A DNA stretch of 21,928 bases from JAJPJQ01 sp036522615. GTDB lineage: Bacteria > Desulfobacterota > Binatia > UBA9968. Below are positions 1 to 7,532 of the stretch, one piece after another. The number at the start of each line of letters is the position of its first letter. Within the stretch, counting starts at the first letter, position 1. The translations under genes and the position numbers were made by a program. The stretch is from assembly GCA_036522615.1 (NCBI GenBank), contig DATDFN010000190.1:1-21928 (forward strand). The letters are read 5' to 3'. The notes below the pieces were generated by a model. The model did no database searches, had not been told where the DNA came from, and saw only the letters and a program-made list of their open reading frames with translations.

Positions 1-804
1 CGTCATCAGCTTCACGGCGTCGACTTTGGCATGAACGAATTCCGTGTCGCCGACCTGAATGATGCTCGGCAGCGCCAGGCTCATCGTATCGACGAACTCC
101 GTCCCCGCGCTCGGACCGGGCTTCGTCATGACGACCTTGAAGCCGTATTCGGTCTCGGCGAATTGGAAATCCGGCATGTCTGTGTAGCTGAAGAACTGAT
201 CCCCCCATGACTGCTCGCCGTAGCCGGTATGGCGATGGAGAATGCAGATGTGGCAGGGATCGGCGGAGTTCTCGAAGAAATTGAACCAGTTGTAGTCGTT
301 GGCGCGCACCGGCTCGATCTGACGCATGCCGCCGCGGTCGACCAGGCACGAGTAACGCGGCAGCGGCGGCGCGGGCTGCGGCCCGAGATACGCGAAGATG
401 AGCCCCCCTAATTCCTGCACGGGATAGGAGAGGTGCTTCACCTTCTGGCAGAAGACGCTGTCTTTCGGCTCGGCCGGCTGCTCGAGGCATTGTCCGCTCA
501 CGTCGAAAAGCCAGCCGTGATACGGGCAGCGGATGCCGCGATCCTCGACGTCGCCGTATTCGAGCGACGTCCCGCGGTGCGGGCAGTGCAAGCCGACGAG
601 CCCCAGGCGACCGTTCAAATCGCGGAACAGAACCAGTTCTTCGTCGAGGACCTTCACTGCCTTGGGAATGTCGTGGAGCTCTTCCGCCGCGCTGACCGCG
701 AGCCAATATTTTCGCAGCCATTCGCCGGCCGGCGTGCCGGGTCCGACGCGCGGAATGTCCGCGAGCGAAACCTGTTTTAATTTTCTCGCGCTGCTTGTCT
801 TCAT
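1..804 (-). CDS. Rieske non-haem iron oxygenase, large subunit (C-terminus beyond window)
   Basis: The frame runs open from an ATG at 804 to the window edge: 268 codons, with the C-terminus missing. It is the catalytic subunit of a ring-hydroxylating oxygenase of the phthalate/vanillate-type (alpha-only) family, which uses O2 and reductant to hydroxylate or demethylate aromatic acids in the cytoplasm. The Rieske [2Fe-2S] ligands are visible as C74-P-H76 and C93-P-Y-H96 (CPHRG, CPYHGW). The mononuclear iron site is D182-P-C-H185-x4-H190. The gene lies 19 bases downstream of the ubiD gene on the same strand, so the two are probably co-transcribed. The ribosome site before 804 is weak (GAAGAGA), which may indicate coupling to ubiD translation. 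The substrate cannot be read from the sequence. Identity as a Rieske oxygenase is secure. Confidence 0.93.
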   Translation of the reverse strand, partial: MKTSSARKLKQVSLADIPRVGPGTPAGEWLRKYWLAVSAAEELHDIPKAVKVLDEELVLFRDLNGRLGLVGLHCPHRGTSLEYGDVEDRGIRCPYHGWLFDVSGQCLEQPAEPKDSVFCQKVKHLSYPVQELGGLIFAYLGPQPAPPLPRYSCLVDRGGMRQIEPVRANDYNWFNFFENSADPCHICILHRHTGYGEQSWGDQFFSYTDMPDFQFAETEYGFKVVMTKPGPSAGTEFVDTMSLALPSIIQVGDTEFVHAKVDAVKLMT

Positions 805-823
805 CGAGTCGATCTCTTCGCGA

Positions 824-2200
824 TCAGCTCAAGCCGTATTCTTTCCAGCGCTTGAACACCGCCGCGCGCATCTCGTCGGTCGGCTCGGCGACCTGCCCGC
901 GGAATCCCTCCTTGATCGTGCAGTCGGCCATCATCTTCGAGGTGACGCCGTCTTTCGTCGCCGACGGCTCGAGGCTGCTCGTGATCGAGCGCGGGATGAT
1001 GAACATATCGGTCGCCGGCTGAAAGCGCGTCGTCATCGCCCAGAGAATCTCGTTCGGGTCGTAGACGTTGACATCCTCGTCGACGACGATCACATGCTTC
1101 CACTTGCCGCTCCGCGTGTAGAGCGACGCGGCGAGCAAATTATTGACGAGGCCGGGCCGGATGAGGCGTTTTTCCACCTGAAGCACGAGCACGATCGAGA
1201 CGCCCCACGGCGGCGCGTAGGCTTTCTTCAAGACGGGATACGCAGGTTTCAGCTCCTGGTAGGCGGCGACGCCGTAGGTGAGCGCGTCGATGTAAAGGTG
1301 CTCGTGCGGCGGCTTGCCGAGCCAGATATTATGGTAGATTGGATCTTTCCGGTGCGTGATCGCCTTGATCGTCATGACGCGCTCGTTCGGCACCATCTGC
1401 GTCGTGTAGCCGCAGAATTCACCGAACGGCCCCTCGTTGCCGGTCTTCGCCGGAATCGTCATCTCCCCTTCGAGGACGATCTCGGCCAGCGCCGGGACCT
1501 CGATGTCGACGGTGCGGCACTTGACGACCTCAACCGCCTCGCCCGCGAGGCCGCCGGCGATCGCGAGCTCGTAGACGCCGATGCGCGGCTCGAACTGCGA
1601 GGCGACGTAGACCGCGGGCGGCACGCCGATGCAGACCGCGACTTGAAAGTTCTTTTGCCCGCGCTTCTCCGCGTTGCGCAGAAAGTCGTGGCCGTCATGC
1701 CCGGGCGTGAGGCGAAGATTCACCTCGTTCTTATTGTTGAACATCATCCGGTAGATCCCCATGTTCATGCCGTATTCGGGATCTTTGATGATGACATGGC
1801 CGGCGGTGATATACGGCGCGCCGTCGCCGGGGTTGTTCGTGCAGATCGGGAGCTTCGTCAGATCGACCTCGCTCCCTTCCATGACGACTTCCTGACACGC
1901 GCCCTTGGAGACGAGGCGCGGCGGGATCGCGTTGTCGGCGCGCTTGACGGTCTCCTCGAAAACATTTCCCGGCGTCAGGCCGAGCGCCATCGCGACGCGC
2001 TTCTCGCCGAAGAGAAGCTGCGTGACCACCGGAATCGACGAACCCTTGACGTTCTCGAACAGCACCGCGGGACTGCCGGGACGCTCGTTCAAAATTTTGC
2101 AGATGGCGCCGATCTCGTGTTTCGCGTCTACGGGAGCGCTGATTTGTTTGAGCTCGCCTTCGCGCTCGAGAGCGTCCAAAAATTGTCGCAAATCCATCAT
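824..2200 (-). CDS. UbiD-family prenyl-FMN-dependent decarboxylase
   Basis: 458 residues, the usual UbiD length. Family members carry prenylated FMN and reversibly (de)carboxylate aromatic or alpha,beta-unsaturated acids in the cytoplasm. The catalytic R-E-E set is visible as R151 (in GIYRM) and E256/E261 in the hallmark EGPFGEFCGY. The start is ATGATG at 2200/2197 and either codon is possible; the ribosome site is poor. The gene is first in a minus-strand pair with the Rieske oxygenase and divergent from the LysR gene, which is the usual arrangement for an inducible catabolic unit. A second, only distantly similar UbiD is at 7533-8990. UbiX (the flavin prenyltransferase that supplies the cofactor) is not in the window. 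Whether the substrate is a hydroxybenzoate, a phthalate-like acid or something else is unknown. Confidence 0.95.
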   Translation of the reverse strand: MMDLRQFLDALEREGELKQISAPVDAKHEIGAICKILNERPGSPAVLFENVKGSSIPVVTQLLFGEKRVAMALGLTPGNVFEETVKRADNAIPPRLVSKGACQEVVMEGSEVDLTKLPICTNNPGDGAPYITAGHVIIKDPEYGMNMGIYRMMFNNKNEVNLRLTPGHDGHDFLRNAEKRGQKNFQVAVCIGVPPAVYVASQFEPRIGVYELAIAGGLAGEAVEVVKCRTVDIEVPALAEIVLEGEMTIPAKTGNEGPFGEFCGYTTQMVPNERVMTIKAITHRKDPIYHNIWLGKPPHEHLYIDALTYGVAAYQELKPAYPVLKKAYAPPWGVSIVLVLQVEKRLIRPGLVNNLLAASLYTRSGKWKHVIVVDEDVNVYDPNEILWAMTTRFQPATDMFIIPRSITSSLEPSATKDGVTSKMMADCTIKEGFRGQVAEPTDEMRAAVFKRWKEYGLS

Positions 2201-2230
2201 AAATAAATCGCCTGTAAGCTAACCCACAGA

Positions 2231-2259
2231 AACATAGGCCGATCTTGAAATCGTGTCAA
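2231..2259 (-). promoter_or_regulatory. Sigma70-type promoter for the ubiD-Rieske unit
   Basis: Read on the minus strand, a perfect -35 TTGACA (2259-2254) is followed after exactly 17 bases by TATGTT (2236-2231), which matches 4 of 6 positions of the -10 consensus. Transcription would start about 24 bases before the ubiD ATG. The element lies in the 98-base gap between the divergent ubiD and LysR genes. No mapping data are available; the assignment rests on consensus and position. Confidence 0.6.
2245..2259. promoter_or_regulatory. Candidate LysR-regulator operator (T-N11-A dyad)
   Basis: TTGAAATCGTGTCAA is a dyad (TTGA-N7-TCAA) with the T-N11-A core typical of LysR-type regulator sites. It sits between the LysR gene and ubiD and covers the -35 of the ubiD promoter. 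A direct repeat ATCTTGAA also occurs at 2242-2249 and 2259-2266. An operator over the -35 box would fit repression, or activation by rearrangement of bound regulator on inducer binding. Binding by the adjacent regulator is inferred. Confidence 0.45.
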
Positions 2260-2298
2260 TCTTGAACTATTTAACGGAAGCTCAAGTTTTTCTGCACT

Positions 2299-3174
2299 AT
2301 GGAATTGCGCCAATTGAAAAGCGTCTGCCTGATCGCGCAGTACGGCACCGTCAAGGAAGCCGCCAAGCGATCGTTTCTCACGTCGTCGGCGGTTTCGCTT
2401 CAAATCAAGACACTCGAGCGCGAACTCGGGATCAAGGTTTTCGAGCGGGCGGGAAAAAGGCTCGCGCTGACGGCCAAAGGCGAGACCCTTTATCAGGACG
2501 CTCAGAAGATCCTCGACTCCGTCCGCGATGCGGTGGAGCGGACGGTCGCGGACACGGGAGAGTTCTCGGGAAAGATCTCCTTGATCGCGCCGGCGTGCCT
2601 CCGCAATTTTTACCTGCCGGCGATCGCCCGCTTTCGCGCCGCCTATCCCTCGATCAGGCTCACGATCCTCGCCCGGAGCCACCGCGACGCGCCCTCCACG
2701 GTCTATTCCGGCGAGGCGGACCTCGCGATGGGCATTTTCGAGCAGCTCCTGCCGGACCTCGAAAAGCTGCCGCTGGTCGCGCCGAAGCTCCGGGTGATCG
2801 TCATGCACAACCACCCGCTCGCGTTCAAACGGCGTGTATCGATGCGCGAGTTGGCGGAGCATCCGCTGGTGCTGCTCCAGCCGTCGATGACGACGCGCAA
2901 GGTGATTGACGGCGCCTTTCGCAAGGAGCGCCTGACGTTGAGGATCGGGATGGAGGCGGCGACGTGCGGCGAGATCAAGCGCTACGTCGCGAACCAGATC
3001 GGCGTCGGGGTCATCCACAACATCTGCATTGACCCCGAGGATACGAGCCGCTTCCGCTCGCTAAGCGCCGAGCGGATGTTTCCGCATCCGGAGGCGCAGC
3101 TCATCTTTCGCCGCGCGAAGAAGTTCTCCGCGGGCGAAAGAAAGCTGATCGAATTCCTGCAAACCGTGTCGTAG
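2299..3174 (+). CDS. LysR-family transcriptional regulator
   Basis: 291 residues, the standard LysR length. The N-terminal winged helix-turn-helix is visible at about residues 1-60 (LRQLKSV, TVKEAAKRSFLTSSAVSLQIKTLE, GIKVFER, LTAKGE), followed by a two-lobed effector-binding domain from about residue 90. In this family a small ligand, often a pathway intermediate, changes how a tetramer bends promoter DNA. It is transcribed divergently from ubiD and the partial Rieske gene, so these are its likely targets. No good ribosome site precedes the ATG. The effector is not deducible. The gene converges on the unknown gene at 3196-3669. Confidence 0.95.
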   Translation: MELRQLKSVCLIAQYGTVKEAAKRSFLTSSAVSLQIKTLERELGIKVFERAGKRLALTAKGETLYQDAQKILDSVRDAVERTVADTGEFSGKISLIAPACLRNFYLPAIARFRAAYPSIRLTILARSHRDAPSTVYSGEADLAMGIFEQLLPDLEKLPLVAPKLRVIVMHNHPLAFKRRVSMRELAEHPLVLLQPSMTTRKVIDGAFRKERLTLRIGMEAATCGEIKRYVANQIGVGVIHNICIDPEDTSRFRSLSAERMFPHPEAQLIFRRAKKFSAGERKLIEFLQTVS

Positions 3175-3179
3175 AACCC

Positions 3180-3194
3180 AGCCGCCGGGCTTTT
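3180..3194 (+). terminator. Short hairpin plus T-run after the LysR gene
   Basis: AGCC-GCCG-GGCT followed by TTTT lies 5 bases after the LysR stop codon, in the 21-base gap before the convergent gene. The stem has only 4 bp, so it would be a weak intrinsic terminator at best. Confidence 0.25.
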
Positions 3195-3195
3195 C

Positions 3196-3669
3196 CTAGA
3201 ACAGGAAGCCCCAGGCGACGATCGCGAGCGCCGTGACGGCCAGCGCGCCCCAGCTGACGGCGTTCTTCCACAGGATCGCCATCTGCCGGTGGTGCTTAAG
3301 CCCCTCGAACGGAATCAGCTTCGCCATTCCCCAGCGCGCGATCAGGTACCGGTCGTCGCCCTCGATGCCGACGGCGATCGGATCTTTTTCCACGTCGTGC
3401 GCCCGCCAGACTTCGATTTTATCGAAGCGCTCGCTCGCGCGGTAAATCTCTCTTGCGATCGTGTAGGGAATCCCGCCGCTCGTCGCCGGAGAAAACATGT
3501 GCACGAGGTTGTGCACGGCCGACCGGTCGAGCGCATGCGATCTCACCGGAAGGAAATATTTCCAAACCTCCCAGTCCTCCGTGGAGATCTTGGGATAAAG
3601 CTCGGCCGAGGTCTGTTCCGCCTCGCCCAGTAACGCGCCGCTTCTCAATGCATAGCTCTCGGAGTACAT
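3196..3669 (-). CDS. Unknown protein with a single C-terminal membrane segment
   Basis: 157 residues that I cannot assign to a family. The gene looks real: AAAGGAG lies 7 bases before the ATG, and codon use resembles its neighbours. Residues 1 to about 130 are soluble, with conserved-looking stretches such as DRSAVHNLVHMFSPATSGGIP and GDDRYLIARWGMAKLIPFEG. The last ~22 residues (WGALAVTALAIVAWGFLF) form one hydrophobic helix ending at the C-terminus, giving a tail-anchored layout without a signal peptide. It follows the flavoprotein gene on the same strand after a 140-base gap that contains an imperfect hairpin (3727-3752), so co-transcription is possible but unproven. A role in anchoring or assisting the upstream redox proteins is only a guess from position. 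Confidence 0.75.
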   Translation of the reverse strand: MYSESYALRSGALLGEAEQTSAELYPKISTEDWEVWKYFLPVRSHALDRSAVHNLVHMFSPATSGGIPYTIAREIYRASERFDKIEVWRAHDVEKDPIAVGIEGDDRYLIARWGMAKLIPFEGLKHHRQMAILWKNAVSWGALAVTALAIVAWGFLF

Positions 3670-3809
3670 CGCGCTCTCCTTTCGCTATTTTTCTTGCCTA
3701 GCCCTTTTTCCATAGCGCGATAGCCTGAAACGCCAAGGGGCGGCGCCTCAGGTGATTCCCTGCTTTGCGATAATAAAATTACCGGAGGTATCGAACGGAG
3801 CTGTGGATA

Positions 3810-5153
3810 TCAGCCGGCGGACATTGCGTCGAAGATCGCGCCGCCGAGCGTGGGGAAAACATAATGCGCGGAAGCGAGAGCCGACCGCGTGAGCCCGCCG
3901 AGCATCGCCGTGGAGGCGATTTGAATGATGTCTTCGGCGTCGGCGCCGATCACGTGTACGCCGAGGATGCGGTCGCTCTTCTCGTCGTAAACGACTTTGA
4001 CGATTCCCTCGGTCTCGTCGCGCACGCCGGCGGCGGGATTGTGGTTGAACGGCGTCCTGCTCGCTTTGACGGGGGCGCCCGTCGCGCGCGCCTGCTTTTC
4101 AGTCGCTCCGACCTGGCCGATCGCCGGGATGGTGAAAACCGCGGTCGGAAACACCCTGAAATCCACCTTGCGCGTATTGCCTTTTACCGTGTTCTCCGCC
4201 GCGAGCACGCCTTCGTACCACGCGACGGGCGTGTGCTGATGTTGCCCCGCCGAGTCGCCGGCGGCGTAGACGTTGGGGTTGCTGACAGACTGGAGATATG
4301 GATTGACTTTCACCGCGCTACGATCCAGCTCGATGCCGGCCTTTTGGGGTTCCAGCGCAGCGACGTTCGACGGACGGCCGGTAGCGAGCAGCACCTGATC
4401 GGCGGGAAAACGCCGCGATTTGCCGCCGATCTCAGCTTCGACGCTTTTATCGTCGGCGATCCGCTTCACCTTGGCGTCGGTAACGATTTCGATTTCCGCC
4501 GCCTTGGCGATTTCGAGCAGCGACTTGCGGATGTCATCGTCGAGCGCCGGCGCGATTTCCGGTCCGGCCTGCAGTATCGTGACCTTGCTACCCGCGCGCG
4601 CGAGCGCGAAGCCGAACTCCAATCCGATGAAGCCGCCGCCGATGACGACGAAGTCTTTCGGCTGCTGCTTCAGATGGATCAGCTCGTCGCTCGTGATGCC
4701 GCCCTCGGCGCCGGGGATCGGCGGCCGCGACGGCTTCGAGCCGGTGGCGATAATGAATTTGTTCCCTGTGAGTTTTTTACCGCCGACGACTATTTCCTGC
4801 GGTCCGGTGAACTTGGCCTCGCCGCGGATCGTAGAGATGCCCTGTTTCTCGAGCCCGCCCTCTTTTCCTTCCGACCAGCTCGCGACGAGACGGTCCTTGC
4901 GCGCGATCGTCGCGGCCCAGTCGAAGGCAACGTGCTCGGTCCCTTTGAGGCCGAGCCGGCCGGCGTTGCGCGCCTGCCAGTAAAGCTCGACGGTGCTCAC
5001 GAGCACCTTTTTCGGGATTCAGCCGCGAGCGAGGCAGGTTCCGACGAAGCTCTCTTCTTCGACGATAGCGACGCGCGCGCCGAGCTTCACCGCCGCTTTC
5101 GCGGCGTTCGAGCCTGCGGTGCCGCCGCCGATGACGATCAGATCGTAATCCAT
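3810..5153 (-). CDS. Pyridine nucleotide-disulfide oxidoreductase-like flavoprotein, probable selenoprotein (Sec45 at in-frame TGA)
   Basis: 447 residues if the TGA at 5021-5019 is read through. The ATG at 5153 is preceded by AGGA and lies 22 bases after the upstream Rieske stop. Landmarks in order: FAD-binding GGGTAG (9-14), redox motif G-T-C40-L-A-R-G-[TGA45]-I-P-K-K, ATGS (136-139), NAD(P)-binding GGGFIGLE (172-179), FAD-binding AGD (298-300), and a C-terminal dimerisation domain. Family members have a cysteine at position 45, next to the flavin. Everything on both sides of the TGA is in one frame and intact. A perfect hairpin 11 bases downstream matches a bacterial SECIS. The family HPxxE catalytic dyad is absent (FPTLGG, 433-438), so it is unlikely to be an ordinary glutathione or lipoamide reductase. 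Its position after a Rieske gene suggests a redox partner role. The alternative is a pseudogene or base error (TGC to TGA). Initiation at the GTG codon 5006 would delete FAD-binding residues and is unlikely. Confidence 0.8.
4992..5021 (-). promoter_or_regulatory. Candidate bacterial SECIS element with its UGA codon
   Basis: On the minus strand the UGA (5021-5019) is followed by 11 bases (ATCCCGAAAAA) and then GGTGCTCGTGAGCACC (5007-4992). This is a perfect 7-bp inverted repeat, realistically a 6-bp stem with a CGUG tetraloop. The loop begins 17 bases after the UGA and has G as its second base. Both agree with the general bSECIS rules: a G among the first two loop bases, and an apical loop roughly 16-37 bases from the UGA. 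The shape and the GCACC 3' arm resemble the upper hairpin of the E. coli fdhF SECIS. SelB binding is inferred. Confidence 0.65.
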
Positions 5154-5175
5154 CAGCGTTCCTAAAAATGCTACG

Positions 5176-6348
5176 TCAGGCGTGTCTCGGAATGTGATAC
5201 GTCACCGAACCCGCCTTCTCGGCGCGGAGCGAAGCTTCGAGCGAGGTATCGATGATCGGATGGTCGGGATCGCGCATCACGTTCATCGGGTCTTCGCCGC
5301 GGCGTACTTTTTCGATCTCGTTCCGCAGCATGTCGCGCAGCATGACGACGCCGTGGTCGGACGTGGCGAGCCGCTCGCGCGTGCGGTTGGCGATCGGCCC
5401 CTGCGTCTCCCAGGCCATGAAATCCTGTCCGTCGACCTCTGTCATCGTGTACCGGACCACGGGATGGACCCCATTTTGCGGGACCTTGAACGGCTTCCTG
5501 TAGTCGACGGGCACCTCGTCGCCCTCGGTGGGCTTCGGCCCTTCGCTAAAGGGGACGAAATGGAGGTAGACGACCCAGGTATGCTCGTCGTCGATCGGCA
5601 CACGAATCTGCGTGCGGTTCGCCTGGCGCAGGAGATTCGGAAAGATGATCGGGTGCTCTTCCATCGTGCCGTCGGTGAAGCAGCGCCGCTTCATGATGCC
5701 ATACGGCACGTGGTAAAACTCGTATTTTTCCAAGTCGTCGATCGTCCCGCGCGTCGTGCCGCGCACGGTGAAGCCGCGCGTCACGAGCTCCTGATGCAAA
5801 ATATGCAGGTGCGTCGTGTCGACGGAATTCTCCATCGCTTGGAGCCAGTTGCAGTCGAGCGTCGGCAGTGCGCGGATCCAATGCCAGCCGTCGGTCCGCG
5901 CCCAGACATCGTATTTGGAAATCACCGGCGCGGGCTGCGGTCCCATATACGCCCAGTAAAGCCCGGCAAATTCCTGCGCCGGGTAGGCCTTCTGTTTGAC
6001 CGTCAAATGAAAGTTGCTGCCCTTAGGCTCCGCCGGACACTCCAGACAATTGCCTTTCGTGTCGTAAAGCCAGCCGTGATAGCAGCAGGCGATGCCACGC
6101 TCCTCGACGCGGCCGTAGGAGAGCGACGCGCCACGATGCGAGCAGCGGTCTTCCAGAAGACCGACGCGGTTCTGCTTGTCTTTGAATAGGACCAAATCTT
6201 CACCGAGAATCCGCACGAATTTGACCGGCTTCTCCTCGGTAAGGTCGCTCGCTATGGCGATGGGGTGCCAGTAACGGCGCAGCAACTCGCCCCCCGGCGT
6301 TCCCGGACCGACGCGTGTAAACATCTCGTTTTCTTCAGGTGTCAACAT
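5176..6348 (-). CDS. Rieske non-haem iron oxygenase, large subunit
   Basis: 390 residues, complete. The Rieske cluster ligands are C69-S-H71 and C88-C-Y-H91 (CSHRG, CCYHGW). The mononuclear Fe(II) ligands are D177-T-T-H180-x4-H185 within NSVDTTHLHILH. The layout is that of alpha-only oxygenases related to phthalate 4,5-dioxygenase: an N-terminal Rieske domain and a C-terminal catalytic domain, with no beta-subunit gene nearby. The ATG at 6348 is preceded by a near-perfect ribosome site, GGAGGTGA (6359-6352). It is the first gene of a minus-strand unit followed 22 bases later by the putative selenoflavoprotein. Electron transfer from that protein is possible but speculative, because usual partners have FMN or FAD plus a [2Fe-2S] domain. 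The substrate is unknown. Confidence 0.95.
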   Translation of the reverse strand: MLTPEENEMFTRVGPGTPGGELLRRYWHPIAIASDLTEEKPVKFVRILGEDLVLFKDKQNRVGLLEDRCSHRGASLSYGRVEERGIACCYHGWLYDTKGNCLECPAEPKGSNFHLTVKQKAYPAQEFAGLYWAYMGPQPAPVISKYDVWARTDGWHWIRALPTLDCNWLQAMENSVDTTHLHILHQELVTRGFTVRGTTRGTIDDLEKYEFYHVPYGIMKRRCFTDGTMEEHPIIFPNLLRQANRTQIRVPIDDEHTWVVYLHFVPFSEGPKPTEGDEVPVDYRKPFKVPQNGVHPVVRYTMTEVDGQDFMAWETQGPIANRTRERLATSDHGVVMLRDMLRNEIEKVRRGEDPMNVMRDPDHPIIDTSLEASLRAEKAGSVTYHIPRHA

Positions 6349-6351
6349 GGG

Positions 6352-6380
6352 TCACCTCCGCCGCCGATGTAGGATTTATA
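6352..6380 (-). promoter_or_regulatory. Possible -10 element and strong ribosome site before the Rieske gene
   Basis: Minus-strand TATAAA (6380-6375) lies about 27 bases upstream of the ATG, and GGAGGTGA lies at 6359-6352. No convincing -35 is seen. The 125-base divergent gap to the bicupin gene is otherwise unremarkable. Confidence 0.35.
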
Positions 6381-6473
6381 TCGTGGGTTCGCGGCGAAGG
6401 AAAGAGCCGCCGGGTGCGAGAACTTTCTGACGCGAAAAGACTGTGATACAGAGCGATGTGGAGGTCTTTTCGC

Positions 6474-7514
6474 ATGAGACTACCGCATCGCGACCGCATC
6501 GACCTGGGTCCGTCGCCGTACGACAGATTCCTCGAGCGCGAGGCAATTCCCGTCGTCAAAGGATACTTCGTCGAGGATTTGAAAGATCTGGATGTGAAGC
6601 CCTGGAAGCGCATGGGCGCGCTCGGCTGCTACCTCAACATGGGCGGCCAGCAAGAGACCGACGCTTACGTGTGCGAAATTTCCGCCGGCAGCCAGACGCT
6701 GCCGCAGCGACACCTATACGAGACGCTCATTTACATCGTGACCGGGCGCGGCGCGACCACGGTATGGCACGACGAAAAACACAAGCGGACGTTCGAGTGG
6801 GGCGCCGGCGCGATCTTCGCGATCCCGCTCAACGTCAGCTACCAGCATTTCAACGTGTCGAACGAGCCGGTGAAATTTCTCGCCGGCACCAACCTGCCGC
6901 ATCTGTTGAACCTGTTTCACAACGAGGATTTCATCCTCCGCAATCCCTTCGAGTTCAGCGACCGCTTCGACAACGACCCGGATTATTTTCGCAAGAACGA
7001 GCGGCTCACGACCCGGAGCTGGGAGACGAATCTCGTTTCCGACGTCAATACCTTTCACCTCGACGAATATCCGATGAAAGGCAAAGGCGTGAAAATCATG
7101 CGCTTCGGCATCGCCGGCACGGTCTATGGCTGCCACATCCAGGAATTTCCGACCGGCAGCCGGAGCCTCTTCCACCGCCACGGCCCCGGCGCGATCGTCT
7201 GCGTCACGCAAGGCACCGGCTACGCGATGGTCTGGCGCGAGGAAGACAAGGAGCGCACGCGCTTCGAGATCCGCCCCGGCTCGATCTATTCGCCGGGCGA
7301 CCTCATGTATCACGGCCATTTCAACACCGGACCGACGCCGATGCGCCACTTCGCGATGCGCGGCCGGAGCCCAAAATACAGCCAGGACCGTTATCGCCCC
7401 GCGCTCCACGACATGCTGCCGCTCGACGAGGAGCCGCCGGAAGTGCACAAGGAATATCTCGCGGAAATCGCGCGCAACGGCATAACGGAAGCGGTTTCCG
7501 TCGTCCAGGAATAA
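6474..7514 (+). CDS. Bicupin protein, gentisate 1,2-dioxygenase-like
   Basis: 346 residues from the ATG at 6474, chosen because GGAGG (6460-6464) sits 9 bases before it. An ATG at 6456 in the same frame would put that site inside the gene. Two cupin barrels are visible. In the N-terminal one, the first HxH histidine is missing (Q78-R-H80-L-Y-E83, with H125). The C-terminal one has an intact metal set, H234-R-H236 in HRHGPGAI and H280/H282 in YHGHFNTGP. Gentisate- and hydroxynaphthoate-type ring-cleavage dioxygenases have this bicupin layout with a single Fe(II) site. The gene is first in the large plus-strand catabolic run, 18 bases ahead of ubiD. A paralog is at 13916-15055. Ring cleavage is the most likely role, but other bicupins are not oxygenases. 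Confidence 0.85.
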   Translation: MRLPHRDRIDLGPSPYDRFLEREAIPVVKGYFVEDLKDLDVKPWKRMGALGCYLNMGGQQETDAYVCEISAGSQTLPQRHLYETLIYIVTGRGATTVWHDEKHKRTFEWGAGAIFAIPLNVSYQHFNVSNEPVKFLAGTNLPHLLNLFHNEDFILRNPFEFSDRFDNDPDYFRKNERLTTRSWETNLVSDVNTFHLDEYPMKGKGVKIMRFGIAGTVYGCHIQEFPTGSRSLFHRHGPGAIVCVTQGTGYAMVWREEDKERTRFEIRPGSIYSPGDLMYHGHFNTGPTPMRHFAMRGRSPKYSQDRYRPALHDMLPLDEEPPEVHKEYLAEIARNGITEAVSVVQE

Positions 7515-7532
7515 ATAAGGAGCAAATATAAA

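Noticed and set aside
533..2206. 557-codon plus-strand frame opposite ubiD
   Set aside because: It is antisense to a clear UbiD gene; its Arg/Asp/His-rich sequence is typical of the complement of GC-rich coding DNA and has no ribosome site or motif.
3727..3752. Imperfect hairpin between the flavoprotein and the tail-anchored protein gene as a terminator
   Set aside because: The stem is interrupted and no T-run follows on the minus strand; it may only be a structured spacer.
3810..5006. Flavoprotein starting at GTG 5006
   Set aside because: This start would remove the first FAD-binding loop and the redox cysteine, which are intact in the same frame just upstream of the TGA.
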